NCBI RefSeq assembly: GCF_001591445.1
Contig: NZ_BCUX01000014.1
Span: forward strand, 1-48,452
Reading direction: 5' to 3'
Source of the DNA: Neobacillus drentensis NBRC 102427
GTDB taxonomy: Bacteria > Bacillota > Bacilli > Bacillales > Cytobacillaceae
Length of the DNA: 48,452 bases
The position numbers and the translations under genes are program-made. This document shows, piece after piece, positions 7,833-16,459 of this stretch (the stretch's first letter is position 1; every line of letters starts with the position of its first letter). The notes under the pieces were generated by a model, which searched no databases, was not told where the DNA came from, and worked only from the letters and a program-made list of their open reading frames with translations.

Positions 7833-9425
7833 ATGTTTTCCCCGTTAACCCCATTAGACTGGAAACGCAGGGCGGTGAAGTATTATCCAAATAAAATAGC
7901 CGTCATCGATGGAGACAAGGAATTTACATATCGAGAATTTGGCAAGCGGGCCGATCAACTGTCTGCTGCTCTCCTTCAAGCAGGAATTGGTAAAGGTGAC
8001 CATGTTGCGGTTATGCTGCCAAACACGCATTACATGCTGGAGTGCTTTTATGGTATCTGTCAGCTTGGAGCTGTAATGGTACCACTAAATTACCGGCTGT
8101 CAGCAGGTGATTTGGAATATATCATTCGCCACAGTGATGCAAAAATGTTAATTGTCGATGAAGAATTTTGTCGTCCGATTGAACAAATTGTTGAAAACCT
8201 AAGCTTAGATGAAATCATTATTGTATCGGTACCGGGAGAGAATACGTCTTTAAAGGGCATCGATTATGAGGATTTTATACAACATGCTTCGGAAACGGTT
8301 ACATTGCCAGAGCCGGATATCGATGAAAATCAGCTGCTTACCCTAAATTATACGAGCGGTACGACCTCCAAGCCCAAGGGAGTTATGCTTACCCATCGTG
8401 GAAATTATTTAAATGCGGCGAATTTCATGTATCATCTAGGTGTCAGCCATGATGATGTCTATCTTCATACATTGCCGATGTTTCATGCCAATGGCTGGGG
8501 CGGTGTTTGGGCACTAACGGCAGCAGGTGGAACACATGTCTGTTTAAGGAAAGTGGATCCGCCACTTATTCTTGATTTATTTGAAAAAAAGAAAATCACC
8601 CTTTTATGCGGTGCGCCAACAGTCGTGAATATGCTGGTCAACGAGCCAAAGGCGAAAGAAATTAAGATGCAAACCAACCCAAGGATGGCCACTGCTGGTG
8701 CACCCCCGGCTGCTGCCTTGATTCATAAAGCACAAGAAATTCTTGGCTTAAATATGATTCATGTCTATGGTCTAACGGAAACCTCCCCATTTATACTTTA
8801 CTGTGAGTGGAAAAAAGAGTTTGATGGAAAGACTGCTGATGAACAAGCTGTAATCAAGGCAAGACAAGGAATTGAACTTGCTTTTAATGGTGAAACCAAA
8901 GTTGTCCATCAAGACGGCGAAGAAGTGGCCTGGAACGGAGAAGAATTAGGAGAAATCATTACGCGCGGTAATGTCGTTATGTCCGGTTATTACAAGGACC
9001 CGATCACAACTGCAGCGGCGATCAGGGATGGATGGTTCCATACCGGTGATTTGGCAGTCACTCATCCGGATGGATTCATAGAGATTCGCGATCGAGCCAA
9101 AGATTTGATTATTTCTGGTGGGGAGAATATTTCTTCGACAGAAGTTGAAGGTGTTCTTTATAAGCATCCTGCCGTATTAGAAACTGCCGTCATTGCCATT
9201 CCAGATGAAAAATGGGGTGAGGTTGCAAAGGCAATTATAGTGTTACAACCAGATTCAAAAGTAACAGAAGAAGAAATAATCCAGTTCTGCCGGTCCGAAT
9301 TAGCCCACTTTAAAGCACCGAAAGCGGTTGAATTTGTAGATGCCTTACCCAAAACAGCCACAGGAAAATTACAAAAGTTTCGGTTAAGAGAAATGTACTG
9401 GACAGGCCCAAAGCGAGTGAATTAG
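7833..9425 (+). CDS. Acyl-CoA synthetase (AMP-forming)
   Basis: A 530-residue ANL-superfamily ligase that activates a carboxylic acid with ATP and CoA. The AMP/P-loop motif is YTSGTTSKPKGVMLTH near residue 173, YGLTETSP lies near 312, the hinge GWFHTGDLAV near 405 with RDKD-type RDRAKDLIISGG, and the catalytic lysine is in PKTATGKLQK near the C-terminus. It belongs to the medium/long-chain fatty-acid and 3-methylmercaptopropionate ligase branch; the chain preference is not predictable. ATG follows GAGGAG. It is monocistronic and flanked by terminators, about 4 kb from the catabolic island, so it may act separately from it. Confidence 0.88.
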   Translation: MFSPLTPLDWKRRAVKYYPNKIAVIDGDKEFTYREFGKRADQLSAALLQAGIGKGDHVAVMLPNTHYMLECFYGICQLGAVMVPLNYRLSAGDLEYIIRHSDAKMLIVDEEFCRPIEQIVENLSLDEIIIVSVPGENTSLKGIDYEDFIQHASETVTLPEPDIDENQLLTLNYTSGTTSKPKGVMLTHRGNYLNAANFMYHLGVSHDDVYLHTLPMFHANGWGGVWALTAAGGTHVCLRKVDPPLILDLFEKKKITLLCGAPTVVNMLVNEPKAKEIKMQTNPRMATAGAPPAAALIHKAQEILGLNMIHVYGLTETSPFILYCEWKKEFDGKTADEQAVIKARQGIELAFNGETKVVHQDGEEVAWNGEELGEIITRGNVVMSGYYKDPITTAAAIRDGWFHTGDLAVTHPDGFIEIRDRAKDLIISGGENISSTEVEGVLYKHPAVLETAVIAIPDEKWGEVAKAIIVLQPDSKVTEEEIIQFCRSELAHFKAPKAVEFVDALPKTATGKLQKFRLREMYWTGPKRVN

Positions 9426-9443
9426 TCCTATTTGGACTTAAGG

Positions 9444-9492
9444 GTTCTTTCCCCAAACTCAATTAGAGTGGGGGGGAGGACTCTTTTTTTAT
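9444..9492 (+). terminator. Rho-independent terminator
   Basis: CCCC-AA-ACTC paired with GAGT-GGGG (9451-9473), an extended pyrimidine/purine base, and a T-run at 9484-9490, downstream of the ligase. Confidence 0.65.
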
Positions 9493-9655
9493 ATCAGGTT
9501 ACATAACGGAAAGGATGGAAAATAGTTAATTTGAAAAGCATTTAATTGGCACTTGATGGTTAAATCAGGTAATCTGTAAAAGTACGTTTTTAACTTAAGC
9601 ATACAGCGAAACTTACAATCACAATAGAATTAAAAGGAGAATGGGGGTTAGATAG

Positions 9656-11092
9656 ATGGCGATATCAAGTAATAAGCACTCGACGATAGTTGCTCTGTTG
9701 CTTGCAGGAACTTTCATTGCTATTTTAAATCAAACATTGATGATCACAGCAATACCTCCAATTATGGAAGAAATGCACATCACCGCCAACAGTGCGCAAT
9801 GGTTGACAACGGTTTTTATGTTAGTTAATGGGATCATGATTCCGATAAGTGCCTTTCTATTAGAACGGTTTACCACACGACAACTGTTCATTTCGGCAAT
9901 GAGTATATTTGCTGTGGGTACACTTGTTTGTGGGATGGCTCATAATTTTGAAATTCTTTTATTAGGAAGGATTATCCAGTCATGCGGGGCAGGAATTATG
10001 CTTCCGTTAATGACAACGGTATTTTTGATGATCTTCCCGATAAACAAACGTGGTGCCGCAATGGGGTTGGTCGGTCTAGTTATCTCCTTTGCTCCGGCAA
10101 TTGGCCCTGCCTTGTCTGGGTGGATAACATCGCAATTTTCATGGAGAGTTTTGTTTTTTATCATTTTGCCAATTGCTATTATCGATATCCTTGTTGCATT
10201 CATTGCTTTAAAAAATGTAACCGAGGTGTCGAAACCAAAAGTAGATATAATATCCATTGCATTATCTACATTAGGCTTCGGCGGCCTGCTCTATGGATTT
10301 ACATGCGCAGGAAATTACGGATGGTCAGACTTTATAACGCTGCTAACTTTAGGCATAGGCGGTTTGTCGCTGGTAATGTTTATTACCAGGCAGTTAAAAT
10401 TGAAACAACCAATGCTGGAATTTGGTGTATTTAAATATTCCGTTTTCCCTTTTGCCATTATGATTGGAATGATTGGCTTTATGGGACTGATTGGAGCAGA
10501 GACGATCATTCCTTTATTTATGCAGCGGATGCGTGAATTTACGGCAATGGAGGCTGGAATAGCACTGTTACCCGGGGCACTTATCAGCGGAATAATGGCA
10601 CCGATTGTGGGAAGAGTGTTTGATAAGGTCGGTGCGAGATGGTTAGTAATGATTGGTTTAACGATCATGACAGCTTCTTCGTTTGCTTTTACTAATTTAG
10701 GTCCTACTACTACGATGACCTATATAACTGTCTTATACGGGGTGAGAATGATTGGTTTTTCGATGGTAATGATGCCTGTTGCAACCGCTGCGCTGAATCA
10801 GTTACCTAAACAATTGATCCCTCATGGTGCCGCTGTGGATAATACGATGAAAATGATTGCAGCCTCTGTTGGTACCGCAATTCTTGTCACGGTTATGACA
10901 ACCACTGCGGAAAATGCGAAGGGACGCCCGGATATTTCTTATCCCGATATGCACGGAGCGAATATGGCTTTTATGGTCGTGTCGATCCTTTCATTAGTAG
11001 CTCTCGTCCTTTCCTTTTTTATTAAAAAAGGCCGGCAGACAGAACCGGAAGAAACTCGCCATCGGAAGATAAAAGTTAAAATGCAAGAGTAA
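9656..11092 (+). CDS. DHA2-family MFS multidrug exporter (14 TM)
   Basis: A 478-residue drug:proton antiporter of the EmrB/QacA (DHA2, 14-helix) group. Helix 1 carries LLAGTFIAILNQTLMITAIP, the loop 2-3 region has ISAFLLERFTTRQLF, and motif C-like SFAPAIGPALSGWI lies near residue 145. The C-terminal tail is basic and cytosolic. LmrB and YhcA-like Bacillus proteins share this arrangement. Start ATG 9656 has GGGGG about 8 bases upstream. The gene stands alone, with a long terminator after it. The substrate is unknown, and nothing in the sequence shows how it is regulated. Confidence 0.9.
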   Translation: MAISSNKHSTIVALLLAGTFIAILNQTLMITAIPPIMEEMHITANSAQWLTTVFMLVNGIMIPISAFLLERFTTRQLFISAMSIFAVGTLVCGMAHNFEILLLGRIIQSCGAGIMLPLMTTVFLMIFPINKRGAAMGLVGLVISFAPAIGPALSGWITSQFSWRVLFFIILPIAIIDILVAFIALKNVTEVSKPKVDIISIALSTLGFGGLLYGFTCAGNYGWSDFITLLTLGIGGLSLVMFITRQLKLKQPMLEFGVFKYSVFPFAIMIGMIGFMGLIGAETIIPLFMQRMREFTAMEAGIALLPGALISGIMAPIVGRVFDKVGARWLVMIGLTIMTASSFAFTNLGPTTTMTYITVLYGVRMIGFSMVMMPVATAALNQLPKQLIPHGAAVDNTMKMIAASVGTAILVTVMTTTAENAKGRPDISYPDMHGANMAFMVVSILSLVALVLSFFIKKGRQTEPEETRHRKIKVKMQE

Positions 11093-11109
11093 TATATAAA
11101 CAAAATGCA

Positions 11110-11158
11110 AAGAACTCAGAGAAACAAATTTAATTTGTTTCTCAGAGTTCTTTTTTTG
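11110..11158 (+). terminator. Long rho-independent terminator
   Basis: Arms of about 20 bp (AGAACTCAGAGAAACAAATT and its complement, one mismatch) followed by seven T residues, after the exporter. Confidence 0.85.
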
Positions 11159-11227
11159 AAGCTTTTTCAAGGAAAGAATGAACCGTCCAATTAGGTTCAT
11201 AATAAATAACAAAAAGGAGGGAGTATA

Positions 11228-11362
11228 ATGGACCAAAAGTATAATACAGGTGATGATGCCAATGTAGAATTAAAGAAGGCATTAAACAAAAGCCAACCTA
11301 GAAGTAACCCAAACATGAGTGAAGCAGAGCAGAAGCTAAAATTTCCAAGTAAAAAAAGTTAA
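11228..11362 (+). CDS. Small hydrophilic protein (44 aa)
   Basis: Family not recognised. ATG 11228 follows an excellent ribosome site (AAAGGAGGG). The product is a charged, glycine-poor, probably disordered peptide beginning MDQKYNTGDDANVELKK and ending KFPSKKS. It has the look of small Bacillaceae spore- or stress-associated peptides, but no motif proves this. It is followed 39 bases later by another small ORF of similar character. Confidence 0.6.
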   Translation: MDQKYNTGDDANVELKKALNKSQPRSNPNMSEAEQKLKFPSKKS

Positions 11363-11401
11363 CAATTTTAACTTGGTAAGGAAATGGCGGGAGGTGAGAA
11401 A

Positions 11402-11548
11402 ATGCCAAAAAATAATCCAATAGAATATACTGGAAAAGTTCTCGACCAAAGAAATGACCTAACAGGTCCTGATGAAGGTAAAGCTACTTATCCAGAGCGG
11501 CCAAAGCATGTTCCTATTCAGGACCCTGCGAGTAATAAAGGGAAATAA
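11402..11548 (+). CDS. Small proline-rich protein (48 aa)
   Basis: Family not recognised. ATG 11402 lies behind GGGAGGTGAGAA. It is polar and proline/lysine-rich (MPKNNPIEYTGKVLDQRND, then ATYPERPKHVPIQDP), probably unstructured. It is co-oriented with the 44-residue ORF upstream and the peroxiredoxin-like gene downstream, and could share a transcript with both. Confidence 0.6.
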   Translation: MPKNNPIEYTGKVLDQRNDLTGPDEGKATYPERPKHVPIQDPASNKGK

Positions 11549-11618
11549 TTCAAGCGTGCACATATACTAGTCAAATCTGAGAATTTTAGAAAAATCGAGT
11601 GAGGGAGGGATGCAGAAC

Positions 11619-12092
11619 ATGGAACCATCTTTGAATACTGGAGATCTGGCGCCGGACTTTTCATTATCCGCGACGAATAAAGAAAAGATTTCCTTGTCTG
11701 ATTATCGTGGAAAGAAAAACATTGTCGTTGCTTTCTATGGTATGGACTTTACCCCAGGCTGAATAAAGGAAATTTCCTCTTGGAAAGAGGATTACAAACG
11801 ATTTGAGCAATTAGATGCAGAAGTATTGGGAATTAGTGTCGATCACATCCACTCCCATAGAGTTTTTGCCGCGAGTATGGGCACTCTGCCATATCCCTTA
11901 TTATCAGATTGGTTTAAGCAAACAACCAAGAGTTACCATGTGTTTAACGAAAAAGGGCAGAATGCCATTCGCTCAGTTTTCGTGGTGGATAAATCTGGAG
12001 TCATAACCTACATAAACACCTCATTTAAAGCTGATAAAAAAGAAGATTATGAAGCAGTATTTAATGAACTTGAAAAGTTAACAAGCAAGTAA
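11619..12092 (+). CDS. Peroxiredoxin with in-frame TGA at the peroxidatic site (candidate selenoprotein)
   Basis: An AhpC/TSA-Bcp type thioredoxin-fold peroxidase of 157 residues if TGA 11760-11762 is read through. The frame is intact on both sides: GDLAPDFSLSA (8-18), then FYGMDFTPG (39-47), TGA at codon 48, then IKEISSW and a normal C-terminal half with AIRSVFVVDKSG. In relatives the codon after FTPG/FTPV encodes the peroxidatic Cys, so TGA sits exactly on the catalytic residue. A 7-bp hairpin with loop GGA starts 12 bases after the TGA (11775-11791), resembling a bacterial SECIS. No cysteine occurs anywhere else in the protein. The alternative is a recent TGT/TGC to TGA nonsense mutation. 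Start ATG 11619 fits GAGGGAGGG better than ATG 11610. Confidence 0.75.
11775..11791 (+). promoter_or_regulatory. SECIS-like hairpin
   Basis: TCCTCTT (11775-11781), loop GGA, AAGAGGA (11785-11791). The apical loop begins 19 bases after the TGA and starts with G, as expected of bacterial SECIS elements. A competing short palindrome (11767-11778) overlaps its 5' arm. Confidence 0.5.
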
Positions 12093-12110
12093 TCATCTAA
12101 TATTTTACAA

Positions 12111-12151
12111 AAGAGTGTCAGGCACCAAATGGTGCCTGACACTCTTTTTTT
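12111..12151 (+). terminator. GTGTCAGGCACC-family palindrome acting as terminator
   Basis: Perfect 17-bp arms (12111-12127, 12130-12146) followed by a T-run. It is shared by the peroxiredoxin and, convergently, the guanylate-kinase-like gene ending at 12161. Confidence 0.85.
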
Positions 12152-12160
12152 ACCTATTTA

Positions 12161-12748
12161 TTAGTCAGTAACTATGAAGCCTCTTTCAAGAAAAGCTTCA
12201 ATTACTTCACTAATTTGAAAGGATACTTGGGGCGAATCATAGTTTTCAAAGGCATGTTCACAGTTGTTTTTATAGCTCATCGTTTCATCATAATGGGCCA
12301 TATGACGGGCAATATCTTGATCATTATCTTTGCGTTCCTTTTGTCTTTCGATAACGGTATCACGGTCGGCAAAAATGAAAAAACGCATGACACGTTCACC
12401 GTACATTTGTTTTAATTTTTCGGTCCCTTCAGGATTTAAAGTGAGGTAGACAAGGTTATGGGATTCGAATGCCTTAACGATATCCTCTTCACGAATGCCG
12501 TAGTGAATTCCATCGATATCCACACTTTCAAGAAACTCCTGTTTTTCCTGCATTTTTTTGAACGTTTCTTCGTTGATAAAATGGTAATCCTCACCATCTA
12601 TTTCATAATGACGCGGAGCACGTGTGGTGTAAGAGAGTACGGTTTCCATATCAAATGCAGTTGCAACCATTTTGGCAATCGTTTTTCTACCTGAACCATC
12701 TGGCCCTGTGTAGATAAATAATTTTTCTTTATTTTTGATTTTATACAT
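12161..12748 (-). CDS. Guanylate-kinase-like protein
   Basis: A 195-residue P-loop protein of the guanylate kinase fold. The P-loop is YTGPDGSGRKT (residues 13-23), a GMP-binding-like segment SYTTRAPRHYEIDGEDYHF lies near 39-57, and a lid region rich in Arg/Lys/Asp near 130. It resembles Gmk but differs in the P-loop and is probably a Bacillaceae paralogue rather than the housekeeping enzyme, so GMP phosphorylation is plausible but unproven. ATG 12748 follows TAGGAGGTT. It is convergent with the peroxiredoxin and divergent from the catabolic island. Confidence 0.8.
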   Translation of the reverse strand: MYKIKNKEKLFIYTGPDGSGRKTIAKMVATAFDMETVLSYTTRAPRHYEIDGEDYHFINEETFKKMQEKQEFLESVDIDGIHYGIREEDIVKAFESHNLVYLTLNPEGTEKLKQMYGERVMRFFIFADRDTVIERQKERKDNDQDIARHMAHYDETMSYKNNCEHAFENYDSPQVSFQISEVIEAFLERGFIVTD

Positions 12749-12941
12749 GGATAACCTCCTAGAAATGATTATATAAAAAAGAATTTACCTAACGATAAAT
12801 GCTTTTTAGTATTAAACCATAATATGGTCAAACTGAGATAATTTTATTATAACAGATATCGAATGAAAAGTTTGACTTTTCTGGTTTTCGGATAGAATCT
12901 ATTATATTTAAAAATCACATTTTTTTGTCCCTCTTACAAAC

Positions 12942-12957
12942 TGGCACACTTCTTGCA
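12942..12957 (+). promoter_or_regulatory. Sigma-54 promoter P1
   Basis: TGGCAC-N5-TTGCA, a perfect match to the -24/-12 consensus, with transcription expected to begin near 12969 and run into the first crotonase gene. A sigma-54 activator is encoded in the same island (34275-35732). Confidence 0.88.
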
Positions 12958-13106
12958 TAATTATTTAGTAAGAGGTGATTATCCCTCTAATTATTGATTT
13001 ATAGATATCTAGAAAATTAGGCAGACGACCCTTAATGATTCCTTGTCAAGATGAAGACGCTCTCATTTCCTTATGTAAACACAGGATCCTTATGTAAGAA
13101 GATTCG

Positions 13107-13122
13107 TGTATACATTTTGTAT
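13107..13122. promoter_or_regulatory. TGTATACA-N3-TGTAT site, copy 1
   Basis: The same pattern occurs at 27820-27835, upstream of the second sigma-54 promoter. It is a candidate operator or enhancer for the island's regulator, here located between promoter P1 and the first gene. Confidence 0.4.
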
Positions 13123-13236
13123 ATCTCTAAGGAATTTGAGGATGAGAGTGTAAACACAGGTATACAAAGTGGATAGAGTATAGAGTCATTATAAACTAGC
13201 AATCAATTGAGAATTACATTATTTGGAGGGGTAAAG

Positions 13237-14055
13237 ATGAAGGATTTATATTTTGAGGTAAATAGCGGTATAGCGACGATCACACTGAATCGTCCCAATT
13301 CATTAAATGCCTTTAGTATTAAAATGATTGAGGATTGGATTCATGCACTTACTGAAGTTCGAGATAATGATCAAATTCGGGTGTTAGTTTTAACTGGCAA
13401 TGGCAAAGCCTTTTGTGCTGGAGGAGATATTAAAGCAATAAAAAATAATGACGGTTTTTTAAATAAGGATGGGCATGAAGATAAGGACTTTTCCTCGACC
13501 GGGTTAAATCGAAAAAACAGTTTGTGGAAATATGTTCAGAGAATTCCTCTATTAATGGAAGAAATCGATAAACCAACTATTGCGGCGATTAACGGAGATG
13601 CAATTGGTGCGGGACTAGATATGTCTTTGCAATGCGATATTCGAATCTCATCAGATAGAGCGAGATTTGGAGAAGGATATGTAAAATTAGGAATTGTTCC
13701 CGGAGATGGCGGTGGTTATTTCTTACCGAGAATTATTGGTTTGGATAAGGCACTTGAGATGCTTTGGACTGGGAAAATTATTGATGCACAAGAAGCAAAA
13801 GATATTGGACTTGTAACACATATTTATTCCCATGAACAGTTTTTAGAAGAAACCTATAAGTTTGCTGAAAGATTGGCACAAGGACCGCAACAGGCGATTC
13901 GGCTAATCAAAAGAACCGTACAACAAGGCTTAAAAACGGATTTACGAACATCCCTTGATCTTGTATCTTCCTATATGGGATTGGTCACGGAACATGTTGA
14001 TTATCAGGAAGGCGTAAAAGCTCTGATGGAGAAGAGAAAACCAAGTTTTGAATAA
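13237..14055 (+). CDS. Enoyl-CoA hydratase/isomerase (crotonase 1)
   Basis: A 272-residue crotonase-fold enzyme acting on acyl-CoA. The oxyanion-hole segments are CAGGDIKAI (60-68) and NGDAIGAGLDMSL (120-131). The residue equivalent to the first catalytic Glu of rat hydratase (Glu144) is Tyr148, while the second Glu is retained in KALEMLWTG; Asp157 lies in VPGDGGG. This pattern argues for an isomerase or specialised reaction rather than a standard hydratase. ATG 13237 follows GGAGGGG; the frame open from 13207 is ignored. It is the first gene of the sigma-54 operon, 41 bp before an acyl-CoA dehydrogenase gene. Confidence 0.88.
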   Translation: MKDLYFEVNSGIATITLNRPNSLNAFSIKMIEDWIHALTEVRDNDQIRVLVLTGNGKAFCAGGDIKAIKNNDGFLNKDGHEDKDFSSTGLNRKNSLWKYVQRIPLLMEEIDKPTIAAINGDAIGAGLDMSLQCDIRISSDRARFGEGYVKLGIVPGDGGGYFLPRIIGLDKALEMLWTGKIIDAQEAKDIGLVTHIYSHEQFLEETYKFAERLAQGPQQAIRLIKRTVQQGLKTDLRTSLDLVSSYMGLVTEHVDYQEGVKALMEKRKPSFE

Positions 14056-14096
14056 TAACGAGATAACTAAATCTTTAAAGAAGGGAGCAAATTAAT

Positions 14097-15248
14097 TTGA
14101 AAACCTTGAATTTACCTGCAACTACTCTACCAGATGAGGCAGAAAAACTCAGAAATGAAATTAGAGAATTTCTTGCTGACGAAATGGCTGCTGGAACATT
14201 TGAACCACGCTGTGATTCCTGGTTAGGTAGTCATTCCGCTGAATTAAGTGAGAAATTAGGGGAACGTGGCTGGTTGGGAATGACTTGGCCGAAGAAATAT
14301 GGTGGACATGAACGAACATCATTAGAGCGATTTGTTCTTACTGAGGAACTTTTGGTAGCGGGTGCACCAGTTTCAGCACATTGGTTTGCTGACCGCCAAA
14401 CGGGTCCCCTGCTATTAAACTATGGAACGGAACAACAACGGCAAACGTTTCTGCCCAAAATGGCAAAAGGCCAATTATACTTTGCGATAGGCTTAAGTGA
14501 ACCAAATTCGGGATCGGATTTAGCATCTATTTCTACTAGAGCTAAAAAAATTGGTAATAAATGGGTGATAAATGGAGCGAAAATTTGGTCAAGCGGGGCA
14601 CATCATGCTCATTATATGCTCGTTCTGTTAAGGACTTCACCACTTGAAGATGGAAAAAAATATGCAGGCTTAAGCCAAATAATCGTGGACCTTTCTTCAT
14701 CAGGAGTAACAATCCGCCCGATTAATTTAATGACAGGTGAGCATCATTTTAATGAGGTCATTTTCGAGGATGTTGAAGTATCAGAGGAAATGGTTGTTGG
14801 GAAATTGGGAGAAGGCTGGAAGCAAAGTATGGCTGAATTAGCATTCGAACGAAGTGGTCCGGAAAGGATTCTAAGTACATATCCATTGCTGCAGGAATTA
14901 TTGGTCCAACTAGAGGATTCCTCCAATCCACATGTGAAAAATAAGATTGGAAGATTAGTAGCAAGGCTGTGGACTTTGCGTCAAATGTCCTTAAGCGTAG
15001 CCACGTTACTGCTAGAAGGAAAATCCCCTGATATTGAAGCAGCACTAGTGAAAGATTTAGGGACAGCATTTGAAAAGGAAGTCATTGAGGTGACAAGAGA
15101 CCTTGTTTCGGTCCGGCCGTCCCTAAGTTCAAAAAATAGACTGGAAGTTTTATTAGCAGAAGCAATCTTACATGCACCTGGTTTTACACTGCGAGGCGGT
15201 ACAACTGAAATCTTACGAAGCATCATTTCAAAGGGGTTGGGAGTTTAA
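14097..15248 (+). CDS. Acyl-CoA dehydrogenase, pair 1 large subunit
   Basis: A 383-residue acyl-CoA dehydrogenase fold: helical N-terminal domain, beta domain with SEPNSGSDLASIST near 140 (FAD/substrate contacts) and a C-terminal helical domain ending RGGTTEILRSIISKGLGV. The position of the MCAD catalytic Glu376 is Gly, as in enzymes that carry the base on another helix. It overlaps by one base an adjacent, shorter, divergent dehydrogenase gene, the arrangement of heterotetrameric (alpha2beta2) dehydrogenases of actinobacterial steroid side-chain degradation. TTG 14097 follows AAGGGAG. The predicted role is alpha,beta-desaturation of a bulky acyl-CoA (inference). Confidence 0.87.
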   Translation: MKTLNLPATTLPDEAEKLRNEIREFLADEMAAGTFEPRCDSWLGSHSAELSEKLGERGWLGMTWPKKYGGHERTSLERFVLTEELLVAGAPVSAHWFADRQTGPLLLNYGTEQQRQTFLPKMAKGQLYFAIGLSEPNSGSDLASISTRAKKIGNKWVINGAKIWSSGAHHAHYMLVLLRTSPLEDGKKYAGLSQIIVDLSSSGVTIRPINLMTGEHHFNEVIFEDVEVSEEMVVGKLGEGWKQSMAELAFERSGPERILSTYPLLQELLVQLEDSSNPHVKNKIGRLVARLWTLRQMSLSVATLLLEGKSPDIEAALVKDLGTAFEKEVIEVTRDLVSVRPSLSSKNRLEVLLAEAILHAPGFTLRGGTTEILRSIISKGLGV

Positions 15249-16333
15249 TGAGTGATATTAGAAACATGCTCGTTGAGACGGCTAATAAAATATTGAAAGA
15301 CTTTTGTATGAAAGAGTTAGTAATGGATGCAGAAAAGGGAATTTGGCCACAAGAATTGTGGAATATCTTAAATGAAACAGGAATGACAATTGCAGGCATT
15401 CCCGAGGAAGTCGGCGGTGTTGGCGGGGATGTTGGGGATGCACTAAGTCTATTAAGAGTGGCTGGAAAATATGCTGCACCAATTCCTCTAGCAGAAACAT
15501 TTATTGCCAATTGGCTGTTTAGCACATCAGGTAGGGAAGCCTCTACTCAAGCCTTAACAGTTGGACCCGTAAGAAAGGAGGACCAATTGAATTTTACGAA
15601 AATAGCAGGGGGCTGGTTGGTGTTTGGAAAATTAAGAGATATCCCATGGGCTCGGAATGTGAAAGAAATCGCCTTATTTGGAAAAACGGAGGATGGAAAA
15701 TCGATTGTGACAACTGTTCCTTTAGAAAATTGCCAAATAAATAAGGGGGTAAATCTTGCGGGTGAACCTAGGGATGAAGTCGTCCTTACTAATATTTTCA
15801 TTCTCGATGAAAGTGTAGCGATTAACACGCAAGTGAAAGAAGTCGATTATTGGAACATTAGTACTTTGACGAGGATAGTGCTTATGGCTGGAGCACTTGA
15901 AAAAGTTTTAGAGCTTTCCGTTGACTATTCGAATGAAAGAAGTCAGTTTGGGAGGGCAATTGGTAAATTCCAAGCAATTAAACAACAATTAGCTGTTATG
16001 GCAGGTGAAATTGTTGCTTCGAGCACGGCTGCTGATTCGGCTGTTGAGGCTTTTTGCAGTGGAAAGATGGTCAATGAAGTGGCAATGGCTAAGATTCAAG
16101 TGGGGGAGGCATCTTCCCTAGTCACAAAAATAGCGCATCAGGTTCATGGAGCAATGGGCTTTACAGACGAACATCCACTTCATCTTCTCACAAGAAGACT
16201 GTGGTCATGGCGGGATGAATACGGTACTGAGAGTGAGTGGGCTGAATTTTTAGGAGAACAAGTTTTAGCAAATGGGTCAGAAAACTTGTGGCCAATGATT
16301 ACCTCATCATTAGTCACACAAAAAGTCAATTAA
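15248..16333 (+). CDS. Acyl-CoA dehydrogenase-like, pair 1 partner subunit
   Basis: 361 residues with a degenerate dehydrogenase fold. The beta domain lacks the usual TEPxAGSD stretch, while the C-terminal domain keeps ERSQFGRAIGKFQAIKQQLA (near 230) and VHGAMGFTDEHPLHLLTRRL (near 300). It ends in a WRDEYGTESEW-type tail typical of the non-identical subunit in alpha2beta2 dehydrogenases. Its ATG overlaps the stop of the upstream subunit (TAATG), indicating coupled, equimolar synthesis. The active site probably forms with the partner. It could also be a separate enzyme, but the coupling argues for a complex. Confidence 0.83.
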   Translation: MSDIRNMLVETANKILKDFCMKELVMDAEKGIWPQELWNILNETGMTIAGIPEEVGGVGGDVGDALSLLRVAGKYAAPIPLAETFIANWLFSTSGREASTQALTVGPVRKEDQLNFTKIAGGWLVFGKLRDIPWARNVKEIALFGKTEDGKSIVTTVPLENCQINKGVNLAGEPRDEVVLTNIFILDESVAINTQVKEVDYWNISTLTRIVLMAGALEKVLELSVDYSNERSQFGRAIGKFQAIKQQLAVMAGEIVASSTAADSAVEAFCSGKMVNEVAMAKIQVGEASSLVTKIAHQVHGAMGFTDEHPLHLLTRRLWSWRDEYGTESEWAEFLGEQVLANGSENLWPMITSSLVTQKVN

Positions 16334-16459
16334 AAGTTTTTTAAAAATAAACAGGTAATGCGGCAATAAATGTCAAAATATTATAGAGATTTAAAAAATT
16401 CGTGTTTCGAAATATTTATTAGTGATTCATTTCAAAGATCATTTGTCAAGGAGGAACTA

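Larger units (their letters stand above)
12749..13236 (+). promoter_or_regulatory. Control region of the catabolic island
   Basis: 488 bp without a gene. It contains the sigma-54 promoter (12942-12957), a short palindrome ACCATA-A-TATGGT 114 bp upstream of it (12816-12828), and downstream of the promoter a cluster of repeated words: TGTAAACACAGG near 13074 and 13150, TGTATACA-TTT-TGTAT at 13107-13122 and GTATACAAA at 13160. The leader to the first start would be about 265 nt, unusually long. Confidence 0.6.

Noticed and set aside
11826..12092. An 88-residue ORF starting within the peroxiredoxin gene
   Set aside because: It is the in-frame continuation of the peroxiredoxin after the TGA, with no ribosome site of its own. 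Treating it as a separate gene hides the recoding candidate.
12870..12905. A sigma-A promoter TTGACT...TAGAAT just upstream of P1
   Set aside because: The spacing is only about 15 bp and the -10 match is modest. The sigma-54 site next to it is far better supported.
13041..13200. CRISPR-like short repeats in the leader of the island
   Set aside because: Only two or three short, unevenly spaced words recur, with no regular spacers. Regulatory sites fit better.
14758..15069. Minus-strand ORFs inside the acyl-CoA dehydrogenase genes
   Set aside because: Opposite-strand shadows of clearly conserved coding sequence. Similar shadows throughout the island were dismissed for the same reason.
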